Source: VXRN01 sp963664365 (GTDB lineage: Bacteria > Chloroflexota > Dehalococcoidia > Lucifugimonadales > UBA1123). Taken from it: DNA of 64,000 nt. A program made the position numbers and the translations under genes. Below the pieces are notes generated by a model that was given only the letters and a program-made list of their open reading frames with translations, was not told the origin of the DNA and did no database searches. The DNA is taken from the NCBI GenBank assembly GCA_963664365.1, contig OY761144.1, positions 992,001 through 1,056,000 on the forward strand, written 5' to 3'. This document shows positions 7,651-15,890 of the stretch, one piece after another (position 1 is the stretch's first letter; every line of letters starts with the position of its first letter).

Positions 7651-9009
7651 ATGCTCGACCCGGAAATCAAAAGCCTCATCTCCGAATTCGACAAGTTCTC
7701 CTTCCGGCCCCCGGCCTGGACCTATGCCCACGCCACATATCCCCTCAAGAAGAAGGGCTACATATTCGCCTCCGACGGACACGACCCTTTCATATACGAC
7801 CAGGACCTCGGCAGATACGTCCCTGCCGACGACAGGCTCAGAGCCATCCTCGCCGACTCCATGAATCGCGACTGGACACCCGCCAGGGTCAAAAACGTCC
7901 TCGTATGGTACAAGGATAGCTCCCCCAGGCTCTGGGACGCCCCGCCGCTCGACCAAGTCAACGTCCTCAACGGAATCCTCGACCTCGAATCCGGCGACCT
8001 TGAGCCCCATTCCGAGGACTTCCTTTCCCCCACCCAGATCAACGCCGCATGGGACCCCGAAGCCCAGTGCCCCGAAATAGACCTGTTTGTAAAGCGCGTC
8101 TTCCCCTACGACGCCCAGGATGTCTTCTACCAGTTGGCCGGACTCTTCATGGTCCCCGACTCACGCTGCCAGAAAGCCGTACTATTCCTCGGCTCAGGCA
8201 CAGGCGGCAACGGCAAGAGCGTAGCAATCGCCCTCCTTAGGACATTCCTCGGACCCCAGAACGTCTCCAACGTACCCCTCCACGACCTCACCGAGGGCAG
8301 CTACTCCCTAGCGGAACTCCGCGGCAAACTCCTCAACATCTCCGCCGACGTACCAGAGCGCGACTTCGACGACACCGCCGTCTTCAAGCAGATAGTCGAT
8401 GGTCAACTCGCTATCCTCCGCGCCCCCCGCAAGCACAAGGACACCATCGAGTTCCAACCCTTCACCCGGCTTCTCGCCTCAGCCGGACGCGTACCCCGCT
8501 CCGCCGACAACTCCCTTGGATACCTCCGACGCTGGCTCGCCGTACCATTCGGCGCCACCCTCAACGAGTCCATCCAAGACCCCGCTCTGCTCGAAAAGCT
8601 CACCACGCCCGAAGAACTGTCCGGCCTCCTCAACCGCGCCATCGCCGAGCGCCGCATGCTTCTCGAACGCGGCAGGCTCACCGAAAGCAAGAAGATGGTT
8701 GCCGCCAAGAACGAGTTCGACCAGGCGTCGGACTCCACCCGCCTCTTCCTCCAAGAGTGCGTCGAAGAGACATCCCCCTACGACAAAATCGACCGCGCCG
8801 ACCTCTACGCCGCATACAAAGACTGGTGCATGGCCAACCGCCACAACCCAGTCAGCGCCCACCGACTCTACACCTCCGTCTGGGACATCTTCAGAGTCAA
8901 AACGCGCAAGGGCCACCGCCGCAGGGTACTGCATGGCCTACGGCTGGTCTCCGAATATGACGAAGCGCTCCAAAGTGCGGCAGGTGCGGCAGATGCGCGG
9001 CAGGCTTAA
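7651..9009 (+). CDS. P4/D5-type primase-helicase of a phage or plasmid
   Basis: The 452-residue product has a D5_N-like region (about 60-150), then a superfamily 3 helicase core with the Walker A motif GSGTGGNGKS near 188-197, a Walker B-like LLNISADVPE segment, sensor-like FTRLLASAGRVPRS, and a C-terminal winged-helix segment with GHRRRVLHGLRLV. It is shorter than P4 alpha protein and lacks an N-terminal primase domain, so it is a helicase-loader type. It would start replication of a satellite phage or plasmid. No integrase, capsid or repressor gene accompanies it. Its last codons overlap an iteron cluster. Confidence 0.8.
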   Translation: MLDPEIKSLISEFDKFSFRPPAWTYAHATYPLKKKGYIFASDGHDPFIYDQDLGRYVPADDRLRAILADSMNRDWTPARVKNVLVWYKDSSPRLWDAPPLDQVNVLNGILDLESGDLEPHSEDFLSPTQINAAWDPEAQCPEIDLFVKRVFPYDAQDVFYQLAGLFMVPDSRCQKAVLFLGSGTGGNGKSVAIALLRTFLGPQNVSNVPLHDLTEGSYSLAELRGKLLNISADVPERDFDDTAVFKQIVDGQLAILRAPRKHKDTIEFQPFTRLLASAGRVPRSADNSLGYLRRWLAVPFGATLNESIQDPALLEKLTTPEELSGLLNRAIAERRMLLERGRLTESKKMVAAKNEFDQASDSTRLFLQECVEETSPYDKIDRADLYAAYKDWCMANRHNPVSAHRLYTSVWDIFRVKTRKGHRRRVLHGLRLVSEYDEALQSAAGAADARQA

Positions 9010-9109
9010 AATTGCAAAACTGCCGCGAACCCCAAAGCTGGACCGCTTCCTGCCTAGCTTTGATTGCGGCAGGCGCGGCAGATGCGGCAGGTATTTCAAA
9101 AAACTTTTT
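8977..9109 (+). other. Iteron and hairpin module, copy 1 (candidate replication origin)
   Basis: GCGGCAG occurs at 8977, 8986 and 8997, then inverted (CTGCCGC) at 9020-9026. CAAAGCT at 9033-9039 and AGCTTTG at 9056-9062 form a dyad. GCGGCAG returns at 9066, 9075 and 9084 with a 9-base period, and an AT-rich tract ends the module. The first cluster lies inside the last codons of the primase gene. Phage P4 alpha protein is known to bind direct-repeat iterons at its origin and crr site, so an origin is the natural reading. The same layout with another iteron core is found on the minus strand at 56235-56123. Confidence 0.55.
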
Positions 9110-9127
9110 CCACCCCTAACAACATCC

Positions 9128-9619
9128 GAATCAACTAACTTGATACAGCCCGACTCAACACCCTCCCCAATAAGGGGCCGGAACCCGCGCAGCGGCTCGC
9201 CGCTCAGCAGTCCGGCGGGGTGGAGCGGAGCATCACACTAATCACCACAATCACAAAAATCACAGTTCAGACACCACCCGTCATTACCATGAAAATAGCA
9301 GCCACACCAACCAAACCGTCATTCCGGCGAAGGCCGGAATCCAGAGAGGCCCGGGGCTGGGCCACGCCATTTTCATCCCTCTTATGTGGCCTGACAAGGC
9401 CATGGTGATTCCTCTGAAAATAGGTCGATGAGCCAAGCAGCCAAAGTCCCCTCTCCCAAGTCTGGGAGAGGGTTAGGGTGAGGGTTGAGAATTAGATGCT
9501 AGGCAATTTTCATCCTCTTATGTGGCCTTCGCAAGGCCATAGGGATTCCAGCGAAGGCCGGAACCCGCGCAGCGGCTCGCCGCTCGGCAATCCAGAAGGG
9601 CGGTCCGGCGAGGTGGCTG
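9128..9619 (+). repeat. Repeat-rich stretch behind the primase
   Basis: No gene is seen here. Two copies of a GGCCGGAACCCGCGCAGCGG-type sequence lie at about 9177-9222 and 9559-9608, each with a GCGGCTCGCCGC dyad. A 134-bp element at 9279-9412 is repeated elsewhere and listed separately. The CCCTCTCCC/GGGAGAGGG palindrome with its preceding block is at 9412-9489. A partial relative of the 134-bp element, with the TTATGTGGCCT core, is at 9513-9560. Repeats of this kind often gather at insertion hot spots. Confidence 0.6.
9279..9412 (+). repeat. 134-bp dispersed element, copy 1
   Basis: These 134 bases return, reverse-complemented and without any difference that I can find, at 39989-40122. The element holds a CATTCCGGCGAAGGCCGGAA palindrome, a CCCGGGGCTGGG stretch and a GGCCTGACAAGGCC hairpin. 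It stands 269 bases behind the primase stop codon. The other copy stands 31 bases behind the stop of the accessory gene at 40154-41140, in the same orientation relative to that gene. Confidence 0.8.
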
Positions 9620-11689
9620 TCAATCCGCCCCGGCCGGCACGATGAACTCCGGCCTGTGCCAGACCGGAACCATAGACGACCGCGCGTTCCAACTCTCGAT
9701 CCGGTCCGGGTTGACCGCGATCCCCTTGGGCTGCTGCGCGATTCCGTTGAACAACTGCCAGTAGTACATCCAGTCAACGACGTCCAGGTGCCACTCTTCC
9801 CGCAAGTCCTTCTCTCGCTCGGAGTTGATCTTCAACTGCATCTTCGCCAGGAACTCAGACTCGAAGCCGCAGCCCCATCCGGGACGGGTCAGGCTCGTAT
9901 CGTGAGGCGGGAACGGCCAGTCCAAAGGGATGTTCGCGGACTCCACGATGCAGTTGATGATCAGCGGCCACACCTGCTCGCGCATGGTCATGCGCCCGCT
10001 GACGATGGGAAACATCTGCTCCCTCAGCAGGATCGTCTTGACCCCAATCGCCTCCCAGGCGTCGGCGACGGCGTCGGCCTGGTCGAGGCAGGTGTCACCG
10101 GTCTCGCACAGGTTCTTCGTGATCTTGATCTCGAAGCGCGTCCCATCCTCACCTCTTGGGTAGCCCGCAAGGTCGAGCAACTCCTCCGACATCTTCCGGT
10201 CGAGCGGTATAGTCCAGGGCCAGACGGCATCCGGCAGCGCGCTGGTCACGCCGTGCGAGGGGCAGTCCGCGCACTCGTGCTTGGTCATGATCGATTCGAC
10301 CGCCGACTGCGTGACCGTGCGGTCCGGGTCCCAGCCCGGATACAACGGGCCTATGTACTCGATGTACAACGGAGTGCCGAGACCGCTCTGGATGTCGCGG
10401 ACCACCGCCTCACGGTCGATAGCCATGGACAGTGCCCAGCGCACCAGCCGCGCCTGCTCCATGTCGCTCATGCCCGGCGGGTTGTCCGTGTCCGTGTAAG
10501 GCGATTTGTCTCCCCACGGGTCGCCTATCCATGGGTAGTCGATCTCGTACACCGGAGATGTCCACGGCTCCAGCGGCTCTCCCGTCCTGCCGTGAAACTC
10601 CTCCCACAGGTTGCCGACCCACACGACGGATACAGTAACCGTATCGTTGGCCTGCATCGTCCGGGCGAACCTCATGCCCTCGGCCTCGACCTCTGGGATA
10701 TTGGAAAGGTCGATCTCGGCGGCGTCCGCCACGTTTGCCGCCATTGCGGCTATTCGGCTTGCCACGTCGGGGACCTGGTTGACGGTGAACCGCTGCGCCT
10801 GCGCGGTCTTCAGCCAGTGATTGGGGACCGCCTCCACGACACCGCGCTTGGTCGGAGTCCACTCCCTCTGAACGAACGGCCCAGTCCCGACCGAAACGTC
10901 CTGGATGCGTTCAGGCCCCAGCAGGTCGAATGCCTGCTTGCTCTCGACGGCCGGAGTCGCCCGCTGGATGCCCATCTCGGTCAGCGGGAGTCCGAAGAAC
11001 GCCGGCCTCGCGAGCGGGATTTCGACAGTGTACTCGTCCGCCGCCCTGGCCTCTCCGAAGAACGCCGCGAAGTGGCTGCCGTCGATGGCGGAGCTTCTCG
11101 GATTGAATCGCAGGTTGTGCCGGTTCAGCATCCAGACCACGTCGTCTGCGGTCAGCTCGCCGTAGTCCATTCCCGGAGTCACGGGCGGCGTGTTGAACGG
11201 AATGCCCTTTCTGAGGACGATAGTCACAAGGTCTCCCTCGGACGAGACCTTCCAAGACTCGGCCAGCATCGGCGTCATCGCGTCGCCGTCCTGGTTCATG
11301 AAGAGGTAGTCGCCGATTCCGTACTCGCCGCGAATCGCCGACCTGTAAGGCCCTGTCGCCGGGTCCCCGATCACGGGGCCGACCTCCCTGACCGCCATGA
11401 CGATCGAAGTGGAGTCCCGCGCCGTCTTGGCATCGTCCACTGGAACCACGGCAACCGTGGGCACAGGCGTAGCCGTAGGCTCTGGAATAGGCGTGGGTAC
11501 AGGGGTATGTGTGGGCGACGGGGTAGGCGCAGGCGCGGGAGTGGCCTCGCGCGAACAAGCGAGGACCACACAGACCAGCGCGAGGCCAACCAGAATTGGC
11601 ACCCACCAACAAGCCCCCTCTCCCTCGAGGGAGAGGGCTGGGGTGAGGGTGACACCTCCTCGCTGCGCTCGGAATGACAGTTTGGACAT
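9620..11689 (-). CDS. Peptide/nickel-type ABC transporter binding lipoprotein
   Basis: The 689-residue product is a family 5 solute-binding protein. A hydrophobic signal ends in the lipobox VVLACS near residue 45, then a Pro-Thr linker (PTPSPTHTP) leads to the binding domain with ESWKVSSEGDLVTIVLRKGI, GTGPFV and WALSMAIDREAVVRDI. It would be lipid-anchored outside the membrane and deliver peptides to the permease. It is the last gene of the minus-strand Opp operon, 8 bases after the propeller lipoprotein gene. The first 27 codons lie in a dispersed palindromic repeat; a GTG at 11602 is another possible start, so the N-terminus is unsure. Confidence 0.8.
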   Translation of the reverse strand: MSKLSFRAQRGGVTLTPALSLEGEGACWWVPILVGLALVCVVLACSREATPAPAPTPSPTHTPVPTPIPEPTATPVPTVAVVPVDDAKTARDSTSIVMAVREVGPVIGDPATGPYRSAIRGEYGIGDYLFMNQDGDAMTPMLAESWKVSSEGDLVTIVLRKGIPFNTPPVTPGMDYGELTADDVVWMLNRHNLRFNPRSSAIDGSHFAAFFGEARAADEYTVEIPLARPAFFGLPLTEMGIQRATPAVESKQAFDLLGPERIQDVSVGTGPFVQREWTPTKRGVVEAVPNHWLKTAQAQRFTVNQVPDVASRIAAMAANVADAAEIDLSNIPEVEAEGMRFARTMQANDTVTVSVVWVGNLWEEFHGRTGEPLEPWTSPVYEIDYPWIGDPWGDKSPYTDTDNPPGMSDMEQARLVRWALSMAIDREAVVRDIQSGLGTPLYIEYIGPLYPGWDPDRTVTQSAVESIMTKHECADCPSHGVTSALPDAVWPWTIPLDRKMSEELLDLAGYPRGEDGTRFEIKITKNLCETGDTCLDQADAVADAWEAIGVKTILLREQMFPIVSGRMTMREQVWPLIINCIVESANIPLDWPFPPHDTSLTRPGWGCGFESEFLAKMQLKINSEREKDLREEWHLDVVDWMYYWQLFNGIAQQPKGIAVNPDRIESWNARSSMVPVWHRPEFIVPAGAD
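11609..11662 (+). repeat. Palindromic repeat inside a signal-peptide region
   Basis: CCCTCTCCC and GGGAGAGGG flank CTCGA at about 11617-11639, followed by CTGGGGTGAGGG. This is the repeat family seen between genes at 6981, 9448, 29519 and 39833. Here it falls within the annotated 5' end of the binding-protein gene on the minus strand and would encode a TLTPALSLEGEG segment ahead of the hydrophobic signal. Confidence 0.65.
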
Positions 11690-11697
11690 CCCCTTGG

Positions 11698-13101
11698 CTA
11701 CTGCGACCAGCTAATCGCCTTGCCCAAGAACTCTATCTGGCGCAATTCTATCTCAGATGTCGTGACAGTCGTCCAGTCGCCGGTCGCGAGCTCCAGCATG
11801 TCCACCGACACGCCCGCGTCAGTCGAAACGAGCGCCGCCACGCCCCCATCGTCGGGCGCCCAGTCCAACGCCGCTATATGGCCCATCACTTCATACTTCT
11901 TGGGGATGCTCTCGAATGACGATTGGAGGCCGCCCGTAAGGTCGAAGACGTACAGCAAGCTGTTCCCCTCAGAGTCGCCGCCCCCGGTCATAGCGAGTCT
12001 TCCCCCGGAGGGAGACAGCGCCAGCGCCCCCGGAATCGGACTCCAGGCATTCGACAGTCCCATCTCCGACACGCGCCGCTCGTCCATGATCAGTTCCGGT
12101 GAATCGGAGCCGAGCTTCTTCGCGTAGAAAGCTCCCAGTGTGCGGTTTCGCCGGATTTCGCCCCTCTTGACCTCGAAATAGTATATGGCATCGCTGCCGG
12201 GCGCCCACTCAGCCAGCACGGGCTTGGTGGTCACGACCTCCGGCTTCCCGGTCACGGCGTCGATGACCACCGCCTTGTCCCATGAGATAAGCGCCCTCTG
12301 CCCGTCGCGCGACCAGCTTATCTTGTTCGGCGACGAAAACCGAGTCGGCCCTTCGAGTGTTCCGGCGGCCTGCCAGAAATCGTAAGGTCCGTGCCTGGCG
12401 ACCGACCCGCCCAACTCCGCGTCGATCACCTCTATCGAGCTGACGTACATCCCCACCTCGCACCACGCGACGTTGATCGCCGCGATTCGTCTCCCGTCCG
12501 GCGACCACGCGGGCCACTGGTACATCGGGTACCACTCGTTGTCCGACACCAGCACGATCTTCTCGTCACCCTCGACATTCCCAACCCTGACCGACTTCCC
12601 GTCTTCCGCGACATAAGCGAATCGGACCCCGTCCGGCGCCCACACGAGACCGGGCGCCTGCGCCACCTCGCCCACCTCTCGCCCGTCCGAGTAAACGCCT
12701 GTCGTGACTATCATCTCCTCACGGCCTACGCTCACAACGTCGAGATTGAGAATGGGGCGCGGGACCGGCGGAGGACCGGCGGGGGTGGGGAGCGGCACGG
12801 CAACGGTAGGCTCAGGCGTGGGTGTGGGGGACGGGATGGCCGGCGTCGGCGCCGAGGAACCTGGAACAGCCGTCGTCGGAACGGCGGTGGGCGTGACGAA
12901 AGGCGTCGGAGTCGATGTTGGCGTTGGCGTGGCAGGGGTGTATGTCTTGAGCGGGGCCGGCGTGAGCATAGAAGGCTCGATTGTCGGAAGAGGAGTCCGG
13001 CTTGAGACCGGCGCGGGAGACGAGCAAGCCGCAAACATCATAGCTGCCGCAATGCAGCCCAGAGCGAAAATGACGTTGATGCGAGTCCGCGACATCTCCA
13101 T
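11698..13101 (-). CDS. Lipoprotein with TolB/WD40-like beta propeller
   Basis: The 467-residue product starts with a lipoprotein signal ending MMFAACSS, has a long Pro-Thr linker (about residues 30-110), and then propeller blades marked by VWAPDGVRFAYVAEDG, WPAWSPDGRRIAAI, ISWSRDGQRALISWD and LDWAPDDGGVAAL. These W-x-P-D-G repeats are typical of TolB- or DPP IV-like propellers that bind peptides or proteins. It is exported and membrane-anchored. It lies inside the Opp operon between a membrane protein gene and a second binding-protein gene, so a role in peptide capture is plausible but unproven. Confidence 0.7.
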   Translation of the reverse strand: MEMSRTRINVIFALGCIAAAMMFAACSSPAPVSSRTPLPTIEPSMLTPAPLKTYTPATPTPTSTPTPFVTPTAVPTTAVPGSSAPTPAIPSPTPTPEPTVAVPLPTPAGPPPVPRPILNLDVVSVGREEMIVTTGVYSDGREVGEVAQAPGLVWAPDGVRFAYVAEDGKSVRVGNVEGDEKIVLVSDNEWYPMYQWPAWSPDGRRIAAINVAWCEVGMYVSSIEVIDAELGGSVARHGPYDFWQAAGTLEGPTRFSSPNKISWSRDGQRALISWDKAVVIDAVTGKPEVVTTKPVLAEWAPGSDAIYYFEVKRGEIRRNRTLGAFYAKKLGSDSPELIMDERRVSEMGLSNAWSPIPGALALSPSGGRLAMTGGGDSEGNSLLYVFDLTGGLQSSFESIPKKYEVMGHIAALDWAPDDGGVAALVSTDAGVSVDMLELATGDWTTVTTSEIELRQIEFLGKAISWSQ

Positions 13102-13130
13102 CTACCCTCTCGCCGCTCGCGCCGCCGCAC

Positions 13131-13784
13131 TCAGCCCAGACCGGCCAGCGTATCGGGCGGTCCGAACTGAGATACCCAGACGATCAGGACTGAGAGAACG
13201 ACCGCCACGGACGGCGACACGTATTGGGAAATCGAAGGGTGCGGCGCACGGTGGGCGAGGTCGACCAGCCATGAGCTGATGATAAAGATAATGCCCGCGT
13301 AGAAGCTGGTAAACATCGCGGGAGTGCCACCGACGAACGCATTGAAAAAAGCCCGAAACGCATGGCTGATTGCCAGGTCGAACGCCTCGCGAAACGACAG
13401 TCGGCCCTCTGCAAAGTCGAACAAGACAATGGAGAACGGACTTATCACTCCCATGATCAATGGAACGGCTATCGCGAAGACGAAACCAAGACCCACCCAG
13501 ATGAGTATGTTGCCGGTATGGTCGGCCTTATTGGTCTTGAAGTGGGCGAGCGGAGCCGCGACTATGCACCCGGACACGAATCCTGCGGCGCCTAGAAAGG
13601 CCGCCAGAGGAAACGGAAGATGTTCAGGAACTTCCCAAGGCTTGGTGGCAACGAGTAAAGAGACGAGCCTGATGAACACTCCAAATGCGCCGCCGAGCAA
13701 GGTAACGCTCACGATCAGTCTGAGGTCTTTGGCCGACGGTCGCCAGTCGGTGCGGATACGCCGCTGCGCGGTCAGTGGCCGCAT
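13131..13784 (-). CDS. Membrane protein of unknown function in the Opp operon
   Basis: This 217-residue protein shows five likely membrane helices, near 22-45, 58-78, 92-115, 148-172 and 190-207. The N-terminus is basic (QRRIRTDWRPSAKD), so it probably faces the cytoplasm. It lies 6 bases downstream of the second ATPase gene and 29 bases upstream of the propeller lipoprotein gene, in the same direction. I do not recognise a family. It could be an accessory membrane component of the transporter or simply a passenger in the operon. Confidence 0.55.
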   Translation of the reverse strand: MRPLTAQRRIRTDWRPSAKDLRLIVSVTLLGGAFGVFIRLVSLLVATKPWEVPEHLPFPLAAFLGAAGFVSGCIVAAPLAHFKTNKADHTGNILIWVGLGFVFAIAVPLIMGVISPFSIVLFDFAEGRLSFREAFDLAISHAFRAFFNAFVGGTPAMFTSFYAGIIFIISSWLVDLAHRAPHPSISQYVSPSVAVVLSVLIVWVSQFGPPDTLAGLG

Positions 13785-13790
13785 GATCCG

Positions 13791-14822
13791 CTACCCCGGC
13801 ACGCCGGGCAGGTCGATCCGGTCCGCGAAGTGACAGCTCGAATAGTGGCCCGGCGCGACCTCCGTTAGAGGCGGCTCGGACGTGCGGCATATCTCCTCGG
13901 CGAACGGGCAGCGCGGGTGGAAGTAGCATCCGGGCGGAGGATTGGCCGGGTCCGCGACCTCTCCTTCCAGCGCCGTGCCGCGCGCGATGACTTCGGGGTT
14001 CGGGATCGGCACGGATGAAAGCAGCGCCTGAGTGTAAGGATGCTTCGGAGCGGTGAAGATGTCTTCCGTGGTGGCGACCTCAACGATCTTCCCGACGTAC
14101 ATCACCGCCACCCGGTGGCTGATGTACTGCACGACGCTCAGGTCGTGGCTGATGAACAGGTAGGCCAGATTGAACTGGTCCTGGAGATCCTGCATCAGGT
14201 TGAGTATCTGGGACTGCACCGACACGTCGAGCGCGGACACCGGCTCGTCCGCCACCACGAGGCGAGGGTTCATGATAAGCGCCCGCGCGATGCCTATGCG
14301 CTGCCGCTGTCCGCCGCTGAATGCGTGGGGATACCTGCGCATGTACTCTGGCGCGAGGCCAACTAGCCTGAGTATGTCAGTGACCCGCTCCTCCATATCC
14401 CTGCCACTTGCCAGGCCGTTCACCCTGAGCGGGTCGGCGACGATATCGAAGATCGTCATCCGAGGGTTGAGAGACGCAAATGGGTCTTGGAAGATGAGCT
14501 GCATCTCCTGTCGGATGAGCGAAAGCGTATCGTGGTCGGCGCCGATTGTGGGCAGCCGTTCGCCGTCCCGCGTCGTGAACGTGATCTCGCCGCCCGTCGG
14601 CTCCACAGCTTGGAGTATGGCCCTGCCGGTGGTCGTCTTTCCGCATCCGCTTTCGCCCACGAGCGCGAGTGTTTCGCCCGGTCGGAGGTCGAAGCTCACG
14701 TCATCCACGGCGCGGACGTAGCCCCGCACCTTCCGCATCCAGCCGGTGACGATGGGGAAATAGACCTTGAGTCCGTCCACCTCCAAGATCGGCGGGCCGT
14801 TCACTTGCTCTCCGGTCGTCAT
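13791..14822 (-). CDS. oppF: Oligopeptide ABC transporter ATP-binding protein (OppF type)
   Basis: The ATG at 14822 overlaps the stop of the preceding ATPase gene (ATGA), so it is chosen over an upstream start. The 343-residue product has Walker A GESGCGKTTTGR, a Q-loop in QLIFQDPFASLNPR, the signature SGGQRQRIGIARAL, Walker B RLVVADEPVSALD and the H-loop in FISHDLSVV. The C-terminal extension CYFHPRCPFAEEIC has the Cys cluster typical of OppD/OppF proteins. It powers peptide import together with the other ATPase. The symbol reflects the family, since Opp and Dpp systems cannot be told apart here. Confidence 0.88.
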   Translation of the reverse strand: MTTGEQVNGPPILEVDGLKVYFPIVTGWMRKVRGYVRAVDDVSFDLRPGETLALVGESGCGKTTTGRAILQAVEPTGGEITFTTRDGERLPTIGADHDTLSLIRQEMQLIFQDPFASLNPRMTIFDIVADPLRVNGLASGRDMEERVTDILRLVGLAPEYMRRYPHAFSGGQRQRIGIARALIMNPRLVVADEPVSALDVSVQSQILNLMQDLQDQFNLAYLFISHDLSVVQYISHRVAVMYVGKIVEVATTEDIFTAPKHPYTQALLSSVPIPNPEVIARGTALEGEVADPANPPPGCYFHPRCPFAEEICRTSEPPLTEVAPGHYSSCHFADRIDLPGVPG

Positions 14823-15868
14823 TCCGCGCCTCCGGATTCCGAGTACAGAAGGCATCGTACCAGATGGCCGTCGGCAACCGAAGTAAGCTCCGGCTCTGTA
14901 ACGTCGCACTCGCCCTCTATGAACTTTGGGCAGCGCGGATGGAACGGGCACCCCGACGGGCGCATGTACGGCGAGGGCACCGAGCCGCGAATCGCGGCCA
15001 GCCTATCGGTCTGCCGGGTACGCCTGAGCTGCGGAATGGACTTTAGAAGTTCCTGGGTGTAGGGATGCTTGGGGTCGTTGAACAGCGTCTTCACGTCGGC
15101 CCGCTCGACCACCTTGCCGAGGTACATCACGATGATCTCCTCGGTCATCTGCGCCACAACGCCGAGGTTGTGGCTTATCAGCATCATGGCCATGCCGAAC
15201 TCTTCCTGAAGGTCTGCCATCAGGTCGAGTATCTGCGCCTGCGTGGTCACGTCCAACGCGGTCGTCGGCTCGTCGGCGATCAGCAGCGCGGGATTGGACG
15301 ATAGGGCCATGGCGATCATGGCGCGCTGGCGCATCCCGCCGCTCAGCCTGAACGGGTACTCGTCCACCCTGAGCTCGGGGTTGGGTATTCCGACGCGGCG
15401 CAGCATCTCGATGGCCAGATTGCGCGCCTCCTGCTGAGAGAGGTCCCGGTGCAGCATGACCGCTTCGATGATCTGGGCGCCGATGGTGTGTACCGGACTG
15501 AACGAGACCATCGGCTCCTGGAAGATCATCGTAATCTCGCCGCCCCTGATGTCCCTGATGTCCGCGCTGTCCGGCTCCAGGAAAGCCAGGTCTATCGGGG
15601 TGACCTCTTGAGAACCCCCGTCGGAACCGTGATGAGGGGCGCGGTAGTACATCACCGAGCCCTCGATGGTGCGGCCTGGCGGTGGAACGATGCGGATTAT
15701 CGACCTGGCGAGAACGCTCTTGCCGCATCCGCTCTCCCCCACGACGCCCAGCGTCGCGCCGCGTCCGAGCTCGAAGGACACGCCATCGACGGCCCTGACC
15801 GTTCCCTCGTCGAGGAAGAAGTGCGTCTTCAGGTCCTGAACGCTTATGAGTGTTTCGCTGTTCTGCAA
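14819..15868 (-). CDS. oppD: Oligopeptide ABC transporter ATP-binding protein (OppD type)
   Basis: The 349-residue product has Walker A GESGCGKSVLAR, a Q-loop in MIFQEPMVSFSPVHT, the signature LSGGMRQRAMIAMAL, Walker B ALLIADEPTTALD and the H-loop in LISHNLGVV, then the C-terminal CPFHPRCPKFIEGEC motif of peptide-family ATPases. A loop of about 25 residues with a His-Gly-Ser segment is inserted between Walker A and the Q-loop, a common feature of OppD. It is coupled by a four-base overlap to the oppF-type gene and is expected to form the ATPase heterodimer with it. Confidence 0.88.
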   Translation of the reverse strand: MQNSETLISVQDLKTHFFLDEGTVRAVDGVSFELGRGATLGVVGESGCGKSVLARSIIRIVPPPGRTIEGSVMYYRAPHHGSDGGSQEVTPIDLAFLEPDSADIRDIRGGEITMIFQEPMVSFSPVHTIGAQIIEAVMLHRDLSQQEARNLAIEMLRRVGIPNPELRVDEYPFRLSGGMRQRAMIAMALSSNPALLIADEPTTALDVTTQAQILDLMADLQEEFGMAMMLISHNLGVVAQMTEEIIVMYLGKVVERADVKTLFNDPKHPYTQELLKSIPQLRRTRQTDRLAAIRGSVPSPYMRPSGCPFHPRCPKFIEGECDVTEPELTSVADGHLVRCLLYSESGGAE

Positions 15869-15890
15869 TATGCCGCCTTGAGTCCGGTCT

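Noticed and set aside
9656..11677. Long open frame of 673 codons opposite the peptide-binding protein gene
   Set aside because: It mirrors the third codon positions of the minus-strand gene, is rich in Arg and His, and shows no domain; a shadow of GC-rich coding sequence.
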